Positions 42,613 to 51,873 of a stretch of DNA of 60,685 nt are shown here, in pieces. The notes beneath the pieces were generated by a model. That model did no database searches and had not been told where the DNA came from. It saw only the letters and a list, made by a program, of their open reading frames with translations. The translations under genes were made by a program, and so were the position numbers. The stretch is from assembly GCA_021300095.1 (NCBI GenBank), contig JAJTHV010000022.1, positions 1-60,685 of the forward strand, written 5' to 3'. This stretch comes from Flammeovirgaceae bacterium (GTDB lineage Bacteria; Bacteroidota; Bacteroidia; Cytophagales; Cyclobacteriaceae). Every line of letters begins with the position of its first letter. Within the stretch, counting starts at the first letter, position 1.

Positions 42613-43930
42613 TTTACTCTCTGTAAGCATGGCTTTATCGGCCATTGCCCAGGAAAAGGAGAAAACAGGCTTCGTTGTCGATAAGATTATCGCCAAAGTA
42701 GATAACTACATCGTGATCAAATCCGAGCTAGAATCGGCCTATCAGGCTTATCTGGCGGAAGGAAACGCGAATTCAGATGAAGGGAGATGTCAGCTTTTCA
42801 ATCGGTTAATCATGAATAAGTTGATGGTGGCCAAAGCGGAGATCGACTCCGTTATTGTAACGGATTTGGAGGTAGACCAAAATACCACCCAACGGATGAA
42901 TGCCATCCTTCAGAATTCAGGTAATTCACCGGAAGAATTGGAGAGAAGGTATGGCAAGAGTTTGGAACAAATTCGGGTTGAATTAAGAGACCAAATTCGC
43001 GAACAATTATTAGCACGCGAAATGACCGGCAGGATCACCAAAGACATCAAAATTACACCGGCTGAGGTGAAGCGGTTCTTCAATAAAATCCCGAAAGACA
43101 GTTTGCCTTTTTATTCATCGGATGTAGAAATTGGTCAGATCGTTAAAAATGTGAAGATCAGTAACTCACAAAAAGAAGAAGCCAAAAGAAAACTCAGCGA
43201 AATTCGCGATCGAATTTTAAATGGGGAAGACTTTAACACCTTAGCGCAAAAGTATTCGGAAGACCCCAGCGTAAAAGCCAATGGTGGTGAAATGGGCTTT
43301 GTAGGACGCGGACAGATGGTGCCTCAATTTGAAGCCATGGCTTTCAAATTACGTAAAAACGAAATCTCTCAACCATTTGAAACGGCCTTCGGTATTCACA
43401 TTATGCAGTTGATCGACCGCAGAGGCAATGAGTACAATTCGCGTCACATCTTATTGCAAGGCATTCCATCAAGTGATGATGTAAAGCGTGCTGAAAAGTA
43501 CTTAGACAGTTTGAGATCCCGCATTCTCAACGACAGCATCAAGTTTGAATATGCTGCAAAAGAATATTCCGATGACATGGGAACAAAAGGTCATGGTGGT
43601 TATTTTACCGATCCGGACGGAGGCATTCACGTATCCCTTCGGGAAATTGATCCGGTAGTTTACCTCGCGCTGGATACCATGAAGGTAGGGCAAATCAGTA
43701 AACCGCTTACCTATCGCTCGGAAGATGGTAAAGATGCCGTGCGTGTACTCTATTTCAAAGCGAAGATACCACCACACCAAGCTAACTTAAAAGACGATTG
43801 GCATCGCATTCAATCTGCGGCATTGGCTGAGAAAAAAGATAAAGTGATTGGCAAGTGGTTCAACAAATCCAGACAAGACGTTTTCATCAATATTGACCCC
43901 TCGTATAATTATTGTAAAATCTTAGAGTAA
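42566..43930 (+). CDS. Periplasmic chaperone/peptidylprolyl isomerase, SurA-like
   Basis: 454 residues from the ATG at 42566, which begins a signal peptide ending AIAQ; the frame overlaps the previous gene by 47 bp. A SurA-N domain (about 30-165: VDKIIAKVDNYIVIKSELE) and two parvulin domains (about 175-275 with GGEMGFVGRGQMVPQFEAM, and about 280-385 with HGGYFTDPDGG) match SurA. It should escort outer membrane proteins to the BAM machine. Confidence 0.93.
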   Translation: MKMLLNERISRFLTVSLLSVSMALSAIAQEKEKTGFVVDKIIAKVDNYIVIKSELESAYQAYLAEGNANSDEGRCQLFNRLIMNKLMVAKAEIDSVIVTDLEVDQNTTQRMNAILQNSGNSPEELERRYGKSLEQIRVELRDQIREQLLAREMTGRITKDIKITPAEVKRFFNKIPKDSLPFYSSDVEIGQIVKNVKISNSQKEEAKRKLSEIRDRILNGEDFNTLAQKYSEDPSVKANGGEMGFVGRGQMVPQFEAMAFKLRKNEISQPFETAFGIHIMQLIDRRGNEYNSRHILLQGIPSSDDVKRAEKYLDSLRSRILNDSIKFEYAAKEYSDDMGTKGHGGYFTDPDGGIHVSLREIDPVVYLALDTMKVGQISKPLTYRSEDGKDAVRVLYFKAKIPPHQANLKDDWHRIQSAALAEKKDKVIGKWFNKSRQDVFINIDPSYNYCKILE

Positions 43931-43999
43931 ATTCCAACTTAAAATTCAGGGTATCTCTTATCTTGAGTAGCTGAATTTGGATTTCTTAATCTGTAAAAA

Positions 44000-44971
44000 A
44001 TGGCCAAACAATATTCCAACGATGTAGAAGCAGCCGATGCGCTGGCAAAAGCCTATCAGGACTTACGCAGTGAAATCGCGAAAGTAGTAGTAGGACAGGA
44101 TGAAGTGGTGAAGCTGGTTCTTACCGGAATTTTTTGTCAGGGTCACTCGCTTTTAGTTGGTGTGCCCGGATTGGCGAAAACACTATTAGTGCAAACCATT
44201 TCCAAATCTCTCGACTTGCACTTCAAGCGCGTGCAGTTTACTCCGGATCTAATGCCTTCGGATATTGTAGGTGCAGAAACGATGGACAAGGAACGCAACT
44301 TCCAATTTGTGAAAGGTCCCATTTTTGCAAATATTATCTTAGCGGATGAGATCAACCGGACTCCTCCGAAAACCCAAGCAGCGCTCTTAGAGTCGATGCA
44401 GGAGTATGCTGTAACCATTGCGGGAAATAATTATCCGTTACCGCAACCTTTCTTTGTGTTGGCGACACAAAACCCCATCGAACAAGAAGGAACCTATCCC
44501 CTTCCAGAAGCACAGTTGGATCGCTTTATGTTCAATATCTTTTTGGACTATCCCAGCTACCAGCAAGAAATCAACATCGTAAAAAATACGACTGCCGATT
44601 TCACACAACAGGTTACTAAAATTTTATCTGCAGAAGATATTATTGCATTTCAACATCTCGTGCGGAGAGTGCCTATTGCCGACAATGTGGTTGAGTATGC
44701 TGTGAAGCTTGCACAAGCTACACGTCCCGGCAAAAATGGCTCCGCTGTTTCCAACGAATGGTTGGAGTGGGGTGCTGGTCCGCGGGCTTCTCAATTTTTA
44801 GTTTTAGGAGCTAAGTGCAATGCTCTTATCAACGGCAAATACTCTCCCGATATCGAAGATGTGCAGGCCGTAGCGAAACCGGTACTACGCCATCGCATCG
44901 TGCGCAACTTCAAAGCAGAAGCCGAAGGAATTTCGGTGGATGGTATTATTGAGAAGTTGATGGCTTTGTAG
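44000..44971 (+). CDS. MoxR-family AAA ATPase
   Basis: 323 residues. Walker A is GVPGLAKT (about 54-61), Walker B LADEINRTPPKTQ (about 112-124), with VPGLAKTLLVQ and AALLESMQEYAV in the MoxR-specific insert. MoxR proteins act as chaperones for maturing protein complexes, often with VWA-domain proteins; none is visible here. It follows the SurA cluster with a 69-bp gap. Its 3' end overlaps the convergent thioesterase gene by 26 bp. Confidence 0.93.
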   Translation: MAKQYSNDVEAADALAKAYQDLRSEIAKVVVGQDEVVKLVLTGIFCQGHSLLVGVPGLAKTLLVQTISKSLDLHFKRVQFTPDLMPSDIVGAETMDKERNFQFVKGPIFANIILADEINRTPPKTQAALLESMQEYAVTIAGNNYPLPQPFFVLATQNPIEQEGTYPLPEAQLDRFMFNIFLDYPSYQQEINIVKNTTADFTQQVTKILSAEDIIAFQHLVRRVPIADNVVEYAVKLAQATRPGKNGSAVSNEWLEWGAGPRASQFLVLGAKCNALINGKYSPDIEDVQAVAKPVLRHRIVRNFKAEAEGISVDGIIEKLMAL

Positions 44972-45404
44972 GCATCCAAAAAAAATCCTCCGCTTTCGGA
45001 AAACCCGTAAAGACTTGTTGAATAAAATCATTCGGAATGGTGAGCTTCCGTTTGGTCATGTCAATCCAGGCACCATCCATGTTAATGATTGCTGCAATGG
45101 TTCGGTCTTCTTTATAAATATGATGGCGAATGCTCCACCGCGAAAAATCGGCAGTAGCTTTTGTTACCACTAAATCCACGGAGACCTTATCTTCGAATTT
45201 GATCTCGCGCTTAAACAATGCTTCCTCCCGAAAAAGAATCGGCCCGATTCGAAGTTCTTCAAATTTTAAATTGGTAAGCCCTTGTTGCGAAAAACAAGCG
45301 ATGCGCGTGGTAGCTCCATAATCATAATATGCCGAATGACGCAAATGCCGGTTTTGATCGATGTCTGACCAGCGCACCTGAATGGGTATTAAAAAAGTTG
45401 TCAT
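44946..45404 (-). CDS. Acyl-CoA thioesterase (4HBT hotdog-fold)
   Basis: 152 residues with the 4HBT pattern VRWSDIDQNRHLRHSAYYDY at the N-terminus, including the Asp-like residues of the catalytic helix, and FEDKVSVDLVV later. It should hydrolyse an acyl-CoA in the cytosol. Its end overlaps the moxR gene and its start is 11 bp downstream of recO's stop on the same strand, so it is probably transcribed with recO. Confidence 0.87.
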   Translation of the reverse strand: MTTFLIPIQVRWSDIDQNRHLRHSAYYDYGATTRIACFSQQGLTNLKFEELRIGPILFREEALFKREIKFEDKVSVDLVVTKATADFSRWSIRHHIYKEDRTIAAIINMDGAWIDMTKRKLTIPNDFIQQVFTGFPKAEDFFWMPTKPSTSQ

Positions 45405-45415
45405 ACTTTAAATTT

Positions 45416-46084
45416 CTAATTAATTAAATCCCTAACAACGGGAATGGATTTTATCTCTCCCAAACCATCAATATGCAACGCATAGAAGCGCAATACTACA
45501 TCCAATAAATTTCTTCGCTGCACCTGATTCATTCCAATAGGTGCAGAATAATCTGCGTAAAGCAATTGCTCTAAAATAATTTCTTCGGCATCATCGGCAT
45601 AAAAAGGTGTTAAAATCTCGGTCGTTTGGCTGGGGCCGAATCCGAGTAAACGACTGAGCTTAATCAAAAAAAGCAAATGGAAATTTTCTACTTGAATGGG
45701 CTCCTGATCCAATGTGATAAATGATTCGAATAGAAACTGACACAACTCCTGTGAATGGGTTTGTTCTTTTACAGACTTATTGATCATCTCCGTTAAAAAA
45801 AGTGCCACTGTTGATTTCTTAAAATCGGAAGTGATGGTTTGGTATGGATGCACACATCGCACTTCCTTTAGGCGTAAGATGTTGGCGTTTTCTTTATGAT
45901 ACACAACCAGATCGAGGAGTGTAAGCGGTTGATACAGTGCTATTTTTCCTTTGCCTGATTTACTTCGGGCACTATTCACCATGTACGATTGCAAGCCCAA
46001 CTGTTCGGTAAAAATCGTAACGATAATCGATGACTCTGCGAATTTGGTATACCGAAATACAATGCCTTTTGTTTTTAGCAACAT
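45416..46084 (-). CDS. recO: DNA repair protein RecO
   Basis: 222 residues, with the OB-fold N-terminus (TKGIVFRYTKFAESSIIVTIFTEQLG) and the helical C-terminal domain. The zinc finger of some RecO proteins is not evident. It helps RecA load on single-stranded DNA by displacing SSB. It is in one run with tdk and the thioesterase gene, 7 bp after tdk. Confidence 0.9.
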   Translation of the reverse strand: MLLKTKGIVFRYTKFAESSIIVTIFTEQLGLQSYMVNSARSKSGKGKIALYQPLTLLDLVVYHKENANILRLKEVRCVHPYQTITSDFKKSTVALFLTEMINKSVKEQTHSQELCQFLFESFITLDQEPIQVENFHLLFLIKLSRLLGFGPSQTTEILTPFYADDAEEIILEQLLYADYSAPIGMNQVQRRNLLDVVLRFYALHIDGLGEIKSIPVVRDLIN

Positions 46085-46091
46085 GGGTTTG

Positions 46092-46697
46092 CTAGTGCTT
46101 CGTTGGTTTGGCTTCTTTCATTCCTTCCACAAAAGACTTTCTGTTACGCGCTTCGTATTTATCTTTTTCACCCAATAGTACTTGTGATTTGTTTTCAGAG
46201 AGGCGAAAGGAGAATGAAGCCAGCTCACCGGTTTGCGCGCAGATAGCGTGCACTTTGGTGACAAATTCCGCGACAGCGAGTAAGTTGGGCATGGGGCCAA
46301 ACGGCTTGCCTTCATAATCCATATCGAGGCCCGCCACAATTACACGCTTTCCCGCATTAGCCAGCGAATTACAAACTTCTACGATGGCATCATCAAAAAA
46401 TTGAGCCTCATCAATCCCCACTACATCGCAATCACCAGCAAGCAACAAAATATCTCCGGCAAAGTTGACGGGAGTAGACCGAATTTCGCGCTCACTGTGC
46501 GACACGATCTTCTGGTCATCGTAACGTTTGTCAATCGCAGGCTTAAAAATTTCCACCTTTTGTTGGGCAATCAATGCGCGATTGAGCCTCCGAATAAGTT
46601 CTTCCGTTTTACCGGAAAACATGCACCCACATACCACCTCAATCCAGCCGTTCTTTTCGGCTCGGGTATTGCGACCAATGTGCGGTTCTATAAACAT
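46092..46697 (-). CDS. tdk: Thymidine kinase (type II)
   Basis: 201 residues. Walker A is GCMFSGKTEELIRRL (about 26-40); the catalytic Glu is in VVGIDEAQFFDD (about 92-103); the substrate loop is YEARNRKSF. It phosphorylates thymidine in the salvage pathway. The usual zinc-binding Cys set is largely lost: CAQTG in place of CxxCG, and NRKS in place of CRxC, so the lasso domain is probably metal-free. Confidence 0.92.
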   Translation of the reverse strand: MFIEPHIGRNTRAEKNGWIEVVCGCMFSGKTEELIRRLNRALIAQQKVEIFKPAIDKRYDDQKIVSHSEREIRSTPVNFAGDILLLAGDCDVVGIDEAQFFDDAIVEVCNSLANAGKRVIVAGLDMDYEGKPFGPMPNLLAVAEFVTKVHAICAQTGELASFSFRLSENKSQVLLGEKDKYEARNRKSFVEGMKEAKPTKH

Positions 46698-46742
46698 ATT
46701 GCAAGGTAAAAATTAGCCGGAACTTGAATAGGGTTCGTCAGA

Positions 46743-47066
46743 TCAATCATCATATTTTAGATGAGGCAGTTTGCCCTCGTCCGGGACACGCACGGCCAAA
46801 TCACCTAAGGCTTTCGCCTGACATGCCAGTCGCTCATTGCCGGACAGCTTTCCCTCCTGTTCATAGCGAATCTCAGCGGCTGTTTTCTCCGAGATTTGCT
46901 CAAATCCCTTCACAACGATCAATTTACAAGTAGTGCAACGCCCTTTGCCTTCACAAGCGTGCATCCAGTCCACCCGCTCATTTTGGAGAGCCGCCAAAAT
47001 AGAACGAGATTGTGGGTGAATATTCACCTCTTTTCCACTCAGGTTTTCAATTACTATCTTTGCCAT
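46743..47066 (-). CDS. 2Fe-2S ferredoxin
   Basis: 107 residues with the plant-type cluster motif CEGKGRCTTC (about 40-49) and the distant fourth Cys in RLACQA (about 80). It should carry electrons for oxygenases or other redox enzymes. The ATG at 47066 lies 27 bp from that of the divergent unknown gene at 47094. There is no clear enzyme partner nearby. Confidence 0.9.
   Translation of the reverse strand: MAKIVIENLSGKEVNIHPQSRSILAALQNERVDWMHACEGKGRCTTCKLIVVKGFEQISEKTAAEIRYEQEGKLSGNERLACQAKALGDLAVRVPDEGKLPHLKYDD
47055..47062 (+). promoter_or_regulatory. Bacteroidota -7 element before the unknown gene at 47094
   Basis: TATCTTTG fits TAnnTTTG and lies 31 bp before the ATG at 47094. It overlaps the 5' end of the divergent ferredoxin gene. 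No convincing -33. Confidence 0.4.
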
Positions 47067-47093
47067 CTTTAGAACGCACCTTGATCAATCTTT

Positions 47094-48089
47094 ATGGACG
47101 AAAAAATCAGCTCACAAGCAATCGGACAATATAGCGAGCATTATGCTTCTAAATTAGCCGATCAGTTTTTTAGTAAGAAAGAAACGATCAGCGGCCCTGA
47201 AATACTCACGCTCTGCGAAATAAAGCAGGTAAATATGTTCATCATTCGCGAGTTGATGCACGCCTGGAAACAGGAATCTGAAAAACTAAAGAGCCCTTAC
47301 TTCGACTATCAGGCACCTGCAGTGAAGGATGCGCTGGCGCAATTTCAAAATACGCTCTCAAACCATATCTCGGTGAGCCGGAAAGATTTTGTGCCGCTTT
47401 TGGAATCAGCCGTAACGAAAACCATTTATTTGATCATGGCACCCTATGATTTCTATTCAGAAACATTGGATCGCTACGGCAAAGGGTATCTCAAAACCGA
47501 ATATCTGAAAGGTGAAGTAAAATATTTGCGGATCAATCAGGCTCCCCTGGAACGTCTGGTCTCTAAGCTGGAAGAACAAAAAATCGATGTGCTTACCGGC
47601 AATGAAGCATTTGGCATGCTCGACTCAATATTAGAGGAGGTTAATTTTACACCCGAAGACTTTGAAGGCTTTATCGGACAATTTTCGAAATTAGTTCCAC
47701 TGCGGGTGGACAGATTGTTTGAAGCGCGGAATGTTGTAAAACAACCGGAAGTAAAAAAAACCGAACCCGTAAGACCAGAACCTGTAAAACCGGAGCCGGT
47801 GAAAGCAGAGCCAGTCGTAAAAGAAAACAAACCAACATTGGCCGAAAATCTGGCACGCCAAAAAACTACTAAACTAAAGGATAGTCTCACGATCAATCAA
47901 AAATTCATGTTCACCAAAATTCTTTTTAAAGGTGACTTTGAGATTTTTTCTGAAACAATTGATCGATTGGATTCTTTTGAAACGCTTAACCATGCGCTAG
48001 CCTTTTTAGGAGACCACTACCCAGACTGGGATCGTGAAAGCGAAGAGTACGAAGAGTTTTTAGAAGTGCTGGAAAAGCGGTTTTCCTAA
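47094..48089 (+). CDS. Conserved hypothetical protein with Pro-rich linker
   Basis: 331 residues. The first 215 are mainly helical (LCEIKQVNMFIIRELMHAW). Residues about 222-250 form a Pro/Glu/Val/Lys repeat (EPVRPEPVKPEPVKAEPV). The C-terminal 70 residues are a second folded unit (KFMFTKILFKGDFEIF). There is no signal peptide. The family seems conserved in Bacteroidota but I know no function. Repeats of the linker are near-identical at DNA level. Confidence 0.75.
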   Translation: MDEKISSQAIGQYSEHYASKLADQFFSKKETISGPEILTLCEIKQVNMFIIRELMHAWKQESEKLKSPYFDYQAPAVKDALAQFQNTLSNHISVSRKDFVPLLESAVTKTIYLIMAPYDFYSETLDRYGKGYLKTEYLKGEVKYLRINQAPLERLVSKLEEQKIDVLTGNEAFGMLDSILEEVNFTPEDFEGFIGQFSKLVPLRVDRLFEARNVVKQPEVKKTEPVRPEPVKPEPVKAEPVVKENKPTLAENLARQKTTKLKDSLTINQKFMFTKILFKGDFEIFSETIDRLDSFETLNHALAFLGDHYPDWDRESEEYEEFLEVLEKRFS

Positions 48090-48152
48090 AAACTTGATCA
48101 TTAGAGAATAAGTATTATCTGTAATCAAAGATTTTCTTTAACTTTAATTACC

Positions 48153-48740
48153 ATGGAAAACAACTTAACTATAAAAGGACGTGTGATTGAACAAATGGAT
48201 GATAATGAGTTTTTTCATTTCTGTCAAGAAAATTCCGGGTTAAAGTTTGAACGTGATACAAAAGGTCAAATTGTCATTATGTCGCCTACAGCAATTTTAT
48301 CCGGTGATCGAAATAGCGAAATCAATTACCAGTTGAGAGCTTGGAACAAAAGAGAAAAACGAGGAAGAGTTGTAGATTCTGATACTGGCTTTTATCTCAA
48401 AAATGGTGCGATGCGAAATCCGGATGCTGCATGGATACGTAACCAACAATTCTCCCAGTTAGCTGAAAACGAAATCAACCGATCCTTCGCACACATTTGT
48501 CCTGATTTTATCATCGAACTTAAATCCTATTCAGATTCAATTGAAGCGCTCAAAGGAAAAATGAATGAGTGGATTGAGAACGGGTGTAAATTGGGTTGGT
48601 TAATGGATGTCGATAATGAAGTAGTTTATATCTATGAGCAAGGTAAGCCTGAGCGCACCCATAAAGGTTTCGATAGTACACTTTCTGGCGATCCGATCTT
48701 GCCTGGATTTGAATTCGAACTAGCTGAGCTACGATTTTAG
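48153..48740 (+). CDS. Uma2-family PD-(D/E)XK nuclease-like protein
   Basis: 195 residues of the DUF820/Uma2 family. The nuclease core has NPDAAWI and PDFIIELKSYSDS with the Asp and Glu-x-Lys of the PD-(D/E)XK motif, and GWLMDVDNEVVYIYE at the end. These proteins are often found in many copies per genome and their role is unknown. Convergent with rodA. Confidence 0.9.
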   Translation: MENNLTIKGRVIEQMDDNEFFHFCQENSGLKFERDTKGQIVIMSPTAILSGDRNSEINYQLRAWNKREKRGRVVDSDTGFYLKNGAMRNPDAAWIRNQQFSQLAENEINRSFAHICPDFIIELKSYSDSIEALKGKMNEWIENGCKLGWLMDVDNEVVYIYEQGKPERTHKGFDSTLSGDPILPGFEFELAELRF

Positions 48741-48778
48741 TTTATCGAAAAGTAACAATTCAATTAACCCTGTTTCTT

Positions 48779-50053
48779 CTAAATCCTTTGCAACACTTCT
48801 CCGCGGTGTGCATCCAATTTTAAAAGGATAAACAGCAAGATTGTAAAGCCCCATAGCGAAGACCCGCCATAGCTAAAGAAGGGCAAAGGGATTCCAATAA
48901 CCGGAAACAATCCGATCGTCATGCCGATATTGATGGCAAAATGAAAAAACAAAATACAGGCTACACTATACCCATATGATCGCGCAAAACGACTCTTCTG
49001 TCGTTCCGCTAGAAAGACCACCCGAAGCATCAGAGCCACAAAAAGCGCCACGACAACCAAACTTCCAATCCAGCCAAATTCTTCTCCGATCGTGCAAAAG
49101 ATAAAATCGGTGCTTTGTTTGGGAACAAAATCAAATTTAGTTTGGGTGCCTTTTAAAAATCCCTTTCCTAGAAACCCTCCACTGCCAATAGCAATTTTCG
49201 ATTGTGTCACATTCCAACCAACTCCCAACGGATCAATATCCGGATCGATCAATACCATTACACGATCTCGCTGATGCTTTTTTAAAACTTTATTGACTGC
49301 GTAATCCACACTTTCGATCACTCCGCTAATCAAGAGTGCTCCGATGGTGAGAATTAAAATTCGTTTCAATTTCTTCTTGCCAAAATAAATCAAGATGAAC
49401 AGCACTACTAAAATAGCTCCATGCAAAAAAAGTTGGTTCGGCACCAGAAGCGTAAGAATAAAAATGAAAGCTGCACAAATACCTACTATCAGAATAAAAG
49501 GCGACATTCCTTCGCGATAGAAAACCAACACAAAAGAAGTAAATACCAATGCAGTACCGGTATCTTTCTGTAATTGAATCAAGAGAATCGGTACGCCAAT
49601 CAAAGCAAACAAGATTGCCTGATTGCGCAAGTTGTCCATCCGAAAACCAACAGACCCGATGAATTTTGCAACGGCCAAAGCGGTGATAAATTTAGCAAAC
49701 TCGGAAGGCTGCACACCAAAAGAACCAATACCAATCCATGCTTTATTACCGCCTACTTCCTTTCCAATAAGTGGCACCATGAACAGCACAACCAAAATCA
49801 ATCCATAAAATACGTAGGCAAATGTTTCATAGAAGCGCATGTCGATGATGATGATCGCTAGAACAATCACAGCCGATGCCGCAATAAACATTAACTGCCT
49901 GCCAGAGCTAAGTGATAAATCCCAGATAGTTTGGTTAGCTGTCTCATCATAAATCGCGGCAAAAATGTTTAGCCAGCCTAAAATGACCAGAGCCATGAAC
50001 AATAAGATGGTTGTCCAATCTAAACTTCCGCTTATATCATCATCGCGTCTCAT
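48779..50053 (-). CDS. rodA: Rod shape-determining SEDS protein RodA
   Basis: 424 residues with about ten membrane segments and SEDS family signatures (GIGSFGVQPSEFAKF; the C-terminal PLPFFSYGGSS). It polymerises lipid II into glycan at the elongation sites, together with the PBP2 transpeptidase encoded just upstream, with which it overlaps by 4 bp. Last gene of the mre operon. Confidence 0.96.
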   Translation of the reverse strand: MRRDDDISGSLDWTTILLFMALVILGWLNIFAAIYDETANQTIWDLSLSSGRQLMFIAASAVIVLAIIIIDMRFYETFAYVFYGLILVVLFMVPLIGKEVGGNKAWIGIGSFGVQPSEFAKFITALAVAKFIGSVGFRMDNLRNQAILFALIGVPILLIQLQKDTGTALVFTSFVLVFYREGMSPFILIVGICAAFIFILTLLVPNQLFLHGAILVVLFILIYFGKKKLKRILILTIGALLISGVIESVDYAVNKVLKKHQRDRVMVLIDPDIDPLGVGWNVTQSKIAIGSGGFLGKGFLKGTQTKFDFVPKQSTDFIFCTIGEEFGWIGSLVVVALFVALMLRVVFLAERQKSRFARSYGYSVACILFFHFAINIGMTIGLFPVIGIPLPFFSYGGSSLWGFTILLFILLKLDAHRGEVLQRI

Positions 50054-51873
50054 CGGGCTTTATCCAAAAATTTGCCGGCTAGCACATAATCCTCGATGAA
50101 CTGCCGTTTTGTTTTTCCATACAAATACTTTTCAATCATCAAGCTCGCGATAGAGGCTGCCGCGCGTGCACCTTGGCCTGCATCTTCTACATATACCGCT
50201 ATGGCAATTTTTGGATTATCGCGGGGAGCAAATGCGATAAACACTGAGTGATCGGGCAATGGATCATTTTGCACAGTTCCTGTCTTTCCACACACCACTA
50301 CATCTGCCAAGTGTGCCCGGTATTGACCCGTACCGGCATCCACAACTTGCTGCATAGCATCCACCGCCACTTTAAAGTAAGATGAATCAATGGTTGTATA
50401 GTGCCGCTCTAAATATTGTGGAAGTGGCTTTCCATTTTTACCCACCGACTTGATCAAGTGCGGAACATAATAATAACCACGATTGGCAATGGTGGCTGCA
50501 AAGTTGGCCATTTGTATAGGCACTACTAAATTTTCTCCTTCGCCAATTGCAATGGAATAAATATTTGAAAATTTCCAAGGTCGATTATTATACGCGCGAT
50601 CGTAGTATTCCGGAGTAGGAATCAGTCCGTCTTTTTCATTGGGCAAGTCGATACCCAAATTTTTTCCAAAGCCAAAACTGTGAATGTGTTTGTTCCATTC
50701 TTTCAGACCAATGCGCGTATCTTCGAACGGTGAACTAGAAATATTCTTATTCAACATTTTACGCAGCACATTAAAAAAATAGGGATTGCACGAATTGGCA
50801 ATAGCACCTCTCAAATCCTGATTGTCATGGCCGGCATGGCAGCCTATCAATGACTTATCACAACGGAATCGCGTTTCCGGAGTGATGACGCCCTCCTGCA
50901 GAGCAGACATCGCCTGCGCAATTTTAAAAATAGATCCGGGCCTGTATTGCGCCATCAGCGGACGATTGAAAAGCGGCTTCATCGAATCATTGCTGATGAG
51001 CCTGAAATTAGAACTGTAATTTTTACCGGTGAGTAAGGTGGGGTCATACGAGGGGCCGGAAACAAGTGCGAGCACTTCGCCTGAAGATGGTTCTATGGCC
51101 GCAATACTTCCGGCTTTGCCGCGCATCAACATCTCTCCATATTGTTGCAAATCCAAATCGATGGAGGCAATCAAATCCTGGCCAGGCACCGAAAGGGTAT
51201 CATACGCTCCGTTTTTAAATGAACCCTTTTCTACGCCTTTTACATTTCGCAATTTGAAGCGCACACCTCGCTTGCCACGCAACTGTTCCTCATAAAATGA
51301 TTCAATACCACTTTGTCCGATGTAGTCGCCCTGCCGATAAATTTTTTCTTCATCACTATCCAATTTGTCTTTGGATATTTCGCTCACATAGCCCAACGCA
51401 TTTGCCAATGCTTTTGTGCTATAGGCGCGAGTTGTTCGAGCTTCGATATAGAAACCTGGGAATTCATCAAGGCGGTCTTGTACTTTCGCGAAATCTTCGT
51501 TTGAAAGCTGATCGATAAAAAGTGTGGGCTTTACAGGCGAATATTCTTTCCGCGCTTTCATTTCCAAAAAGCGCTTACGCAATTCCTCTCTGGAAATTTG
51601 AAACACCTCACAAAAACGGGTTGAGTCAAAATTCTTTACATCTTTTTGAATGACGGTCACATCGTACTCGGGTGTGTTGTAAACAATCAACTTACCATTG
51701 CGATCGCTGATCAATCCCCGGAAGGGATATTCTACTTGGCGTAAGATGGCATTGCTATCGGCCAACTCCGCATATTTGTTGTCGAGCACTTGAATGAAAA
51801 AAAGCTTGATAAGGAAGACGATCCCCACCAACACAAATACCAATTGCAGTATTTCGCGTCTACCTTCGTTCAT
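50050..51873 (-). CDS. mrdA: Penicillin-binding protein 2
   Basis: 607 residues: membrane anchor (about 10-30), dimerisation domain (about 50-225), transpeptidase domain (about 255-590). Active-site motifs are SIFK (SxxK, in PGSIFKIAQ), SCN (SxN, in ANSCNP) and KTGT. It cross-links peptidoglycan in the elongasome with RodA and MreC. It overlaps mreD and rodA by 4 bp at each end. Confidence 0.96.
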   Translation of the reverse strand: MNEGRREILQLVFVLVGIVFLIKLFFIQVLDNKYAELADSNAILRQVEYPFRGLISDRNGKLIVYNTPEYDVTVIQKDVKNFDSTRFCEVFQISREELRKRFLEMKARKEYSPVKPTLFIDQLSNEDFAKVQDRLDEFPGFYIEARTTRAYSTKALANALGYVSEISKDKLDSDEEKIYRQGDYIGQSGIESFYEEQLRGKRGVRFKLRNVKGVEKGSFKNGAYDTLSVPGQDLIASIDLDLQQYGEMLMRGKAGSIAAIEPSSGEVLALVSGPSYDPTLLTGKNYSSNFRLISNDSMKPLFNRPLMAQYRPGSIFKIAQAMSALQEGVITPETRFRCDKSLIGCHAGHDNQDLRGAIANSCNPYFFNVLRKMLNKNISSSPFEDTRIGLKEWNKHIHSFGFGKNLGIDLPNEKDGLIPTPEYYDRAYNNRPWKFSNIYSIAIGEGENLVVPIQMANFAATIANRGYYYVPHLIKSVGKNGKPLPQYLERHYTTIDSSYFKVAVDAMQQVVDAGTGQYRAHLADVVVCGKTGTVQNDPLPDHSVFIAFAPRDNPKIAIAVYVEDAGQGARAAASIASLMIEKYLYGKTKRQFIEDYVLAGKFLDKAR

